Shown here piece by piece: positions 62,461 to 64,000 of a stretch of 64,000 nt of DNA (position 1 is its first letter; every line of letters starts with the position of its first letter). Made by a program: the position numbers and the translations under genes. A model generated the notes under the pieces. It did not search any database. It was not told where the DNA came from and was given only the letters and a program-made list of their open reading frames with translations. The DNA is from Nannobrachium achirus (Eukaryota; Chordata; Actinopteri; Myctophiformes; Myctophidae): NCBI GenBank assembly GCA_963921795.1, contig OY997654.1:1-64000 (forward strand). The letters run 5' to 3'.

Positions 62461-62546
62461 GTAAGGTCCTCCAGTTGCCAGTGGTTTATATTGTCTTTTC
62501 TTTATTGATGAAAGAAATGCACACTTAACCTTTTTTTTCCCCTTAG
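62461..62546 (+). other. Candidate leader intron (U6)
   Basis: Same splice signals as the other units. Confidence 0.6.
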
Positions 62547-62658
62547 CATAAGGCAGTATTAGATTTGGGATAGATAAACATTCAGAATAATAGTAATAGT
62601 ATTACTGATGTTATTAGACTAATACCGATATCTCAGTGTAGTTCGACTAACATTCATT

Positions 62659-64000
62659 ATGGCATATAGAATTGAGCAATCTCGGGTATCGAGAAGAGAC
62701 TCATATATTAGAACAAGGTCACAGGGGCCTCCTGTAGATTCTGGTCATGGTTTTGCTCCTAATGGTCTCGTCCCTTTAAATCACCCACCTGATGACGCCA
62801 CACGGCATGCAGCTAAAGTTTATTTTAAGATAATTCAAGCCATACATCATAGGGGGGTTACAGACAGGGCAATTCACACGGGGTGTTTCCCTCCAGGGAT
62901 GTCAAGACAGGTAGATAAGCTTACAGCTTTTATCAAACCTGCAGCCCCAATAGAATCGACTAGTCGTAAAGTAGCTGGAAATACAAGGCAATGGATGCAG
63001 AACAATATGGAAATATTACAGGGTCACTATAGGCATACGATTGCCACACTGACTCAGCCGTTACAGCCACACAATCAGGAGGCTTTTGTCATAGCGATGG
63101 GATGGGCACGAAAGCGGTTTTCACATAGACTAATGTCAACAACCTTAGACGAGGTTGCAAACACACTACATTTGCATACACGCACACAACATGAACAAGC
63201 AAACATACAACAATCCACCTTGAGAACTCAGACACATATTGAGCCACATACACAGGCATTACATGCACCAATGGGTACATACAGAGCACATCCCAACGCT
63301 ATAGACTCCTCATCTCATTTAGGCCCCCATAGAGAAGTGGAGTGGCCACGCTTAACTAGAGAAGTACGTCCTCCACTGTTACCGACACCTAGGCGGAATG
63401 AAATTGGCATTCCACCTCTGTTGCCAAATTTAAGAAGACCAGATGGTAGATCTAGATCTGGGTTTGGTCGAAGGCCTGGTCCTTCTTCCAAACGAAATTA
63501 TGGCCCTGGTGGTGGATCTGATGTGGGCTCTGGGCCTAGTTCTGATTTGCATTTTGGTTCTAACGGTAGATTGAGTTTGGATGTTGACCCTAGTGCTAAT
63601 CCTAATCCTATACATAGGGTGGATGGTGACTCTGTTCTTGACATGGAAATTGGCCCTGGCTCTAACCCTAACCCTAATCCTGGCCCTGACCCTGACCCTG
63701 ACCCTAACCCTAACCCTAGTCTTAACCCTCAACCTGACTCTAACCCTAAACATAACCTGGAGTCGGGTTCTGACCCTAACCCTAACCTTAAACATAACCC
63801 TAGCCCTAACCCTAACCCTAACCCTAACCCTAAACATAACCTTGAGTTGGGTTCTGACCCCAACCCTAACCTTAAACATAACCCTAGTGTTGACCTTGAT
63901 CTTGGCTTGGATTTTGGTTCCATAGTGCGGGACTCTGTGCAGGTGGTGTCTCCTCTTCCTCCCCGTCCGGTAATAGCGGGACCGTGTGAAGATCTTTTGG
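62659..64000 (+). CDS. PLE ORF1, partial at window edge (U6)
   Basis: Open from the ATG of MAYRIEQSR to the last base of the window, about 447 codons. It includes the helical N-terminus, the Pro/Arg-rich segment and the complete CCCTAA-encoded dipeptide tract. It reads the uninterrupted AIHHRG form of U3-U5 and Gly in KVAGNTRQ like U4. The SGNH domain lies beyond the window. Confidence 0.9.
   Translation, partial: MAYRIEQSRVSRRDSYIRTRSQGPPVDSGHGFAPNGLVPLNHPPDDATRHAAKVYFKIIQAIHHRGVTDRAIHTGCFPPGMSRQVDKLTAFIKPAAPIESTSRKVAGNTRQWMQNNMEILQGHYRHTIATLTQPLQPHNQEAFVIAMGWARKRFSHRLMSTTLDEVANTLHLHTRTQHEQANIQQSTLRTQTHIEPHTQALHAPMGTYRAHPNAIDSSSHLGPHREVEWPRLTREVRPPLLPTPRRNEIGIPPLLPNLRRPDGRSRSGFGRRPGPSSKRNYGPGGGSDVGSGPSSDLHFGSNGRLSLDVDPSANPNPIHRVDGDSVLDMEIGPGSNPNPNPGPDPDPDPNPNPSLNPQPDSNPKHNLESGSDPNPNLKHNPSPNPNPNPNPKHNLELGSDPNPNLKHNPSVDLDLGLDFGSIVRDSVQVVSPLPPRPVIAGPCEDLL

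Larger units (their letters stand above)
62168..64000 (+). mobile_element. PLE unit U6, cut by the window edge
   Basis: Leader, intron and the first half of ORF1. The array continues past the window. Confidence 0.93.

Noticed and set aside
7654-64000. Array as a pure assembly artefact
   Set aside because: Units differ by private insertions, deletions and scattered bases, so they are not simple copies of one read set; exact copy number still needs long reads.

Overview
The window is a repeat-only stretch of a vertebrate genome, most likely a teleost fish. The evidence is a Penelope-like retroelement (PLE) of vertebrate type, LINE insertions of the L2/Rex1 group, a degenerate repeat resembling one common in fish, a TTAA-flanked element and vertebrate-type telomeric hexamers. 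I recognise no host gene, tRNA or rRNA.

Layout. Positions 1-7658 are a satellite of about 56 units. Each unit has a constant part of about 100 bp and a variable (CA)n tract. From 7654 to the right edge there is a head-to-tail array of one PLE. I cut it at the predicted ribozyme cleavage site into U0 (7654-16410, 5'-truncated against the satellite), U1 (16411-25933), U2 (25934-36992), U3 (36993-44789), U4 (44790-52586), U5 (52587-62167) and U6 (62168-64000, cut by the window edge). The uninterrupted unit is 7797 bp (U3 and U4). The other lengths are explained by nested insertions: one 1.73-kb Rex1/L2-like LINE at the same site in U0, U1 and U2; a 1543-bp TTAA-flanked piggyBac-like element in U2; and a 1.79-kb L2-like LINE inside ORF2 of U5.

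Each unit, in order, has: a GC/CCAAT promoter-like stretch; a candidate small hammerhead ribozyme; a leader with an AATAAA signal; a candidate 86-bp intron; ORF1; ORF2; and a 2.4-kb spacer with two AATAAA signals and an (ATAAAAT)n tract. ORF1 (905 codons) has a helical basic N-terminus, an Asn-Pro/Asp-Pro dipeptide tract encoded by CCCTAA telomere-like hexamers, an acidic/Ser-rich linker and a C-terminal SGNH/GDSL-type hydrolase with an apparent Ser/Asp/His triad. ORF2 (about 900 codons, overlapping ORF1 in the -1 frame) is a PLE reverse transcriptase with a C-terminal GIY-YIG endonuclease.

How it would work (inference). A transcript running through the array would be cut by the ribozymes into unit-length RNAs, spliced in the leader, and translated into an ORF1 RNA-binding/hydrolase protein and an ORF2 polymerase-endonuclease for target-primed reverse transcription. 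The LINE shared by U0-U2 shows that at least part of the array grew by DNA-level tandem amplification, after that LINE landed. The most notable points are the two-ORF PLE with an SGNH hydrolase, telomere-repeat DNA used as coding sequence, and the ribozyme-punctuated macrosatellite.
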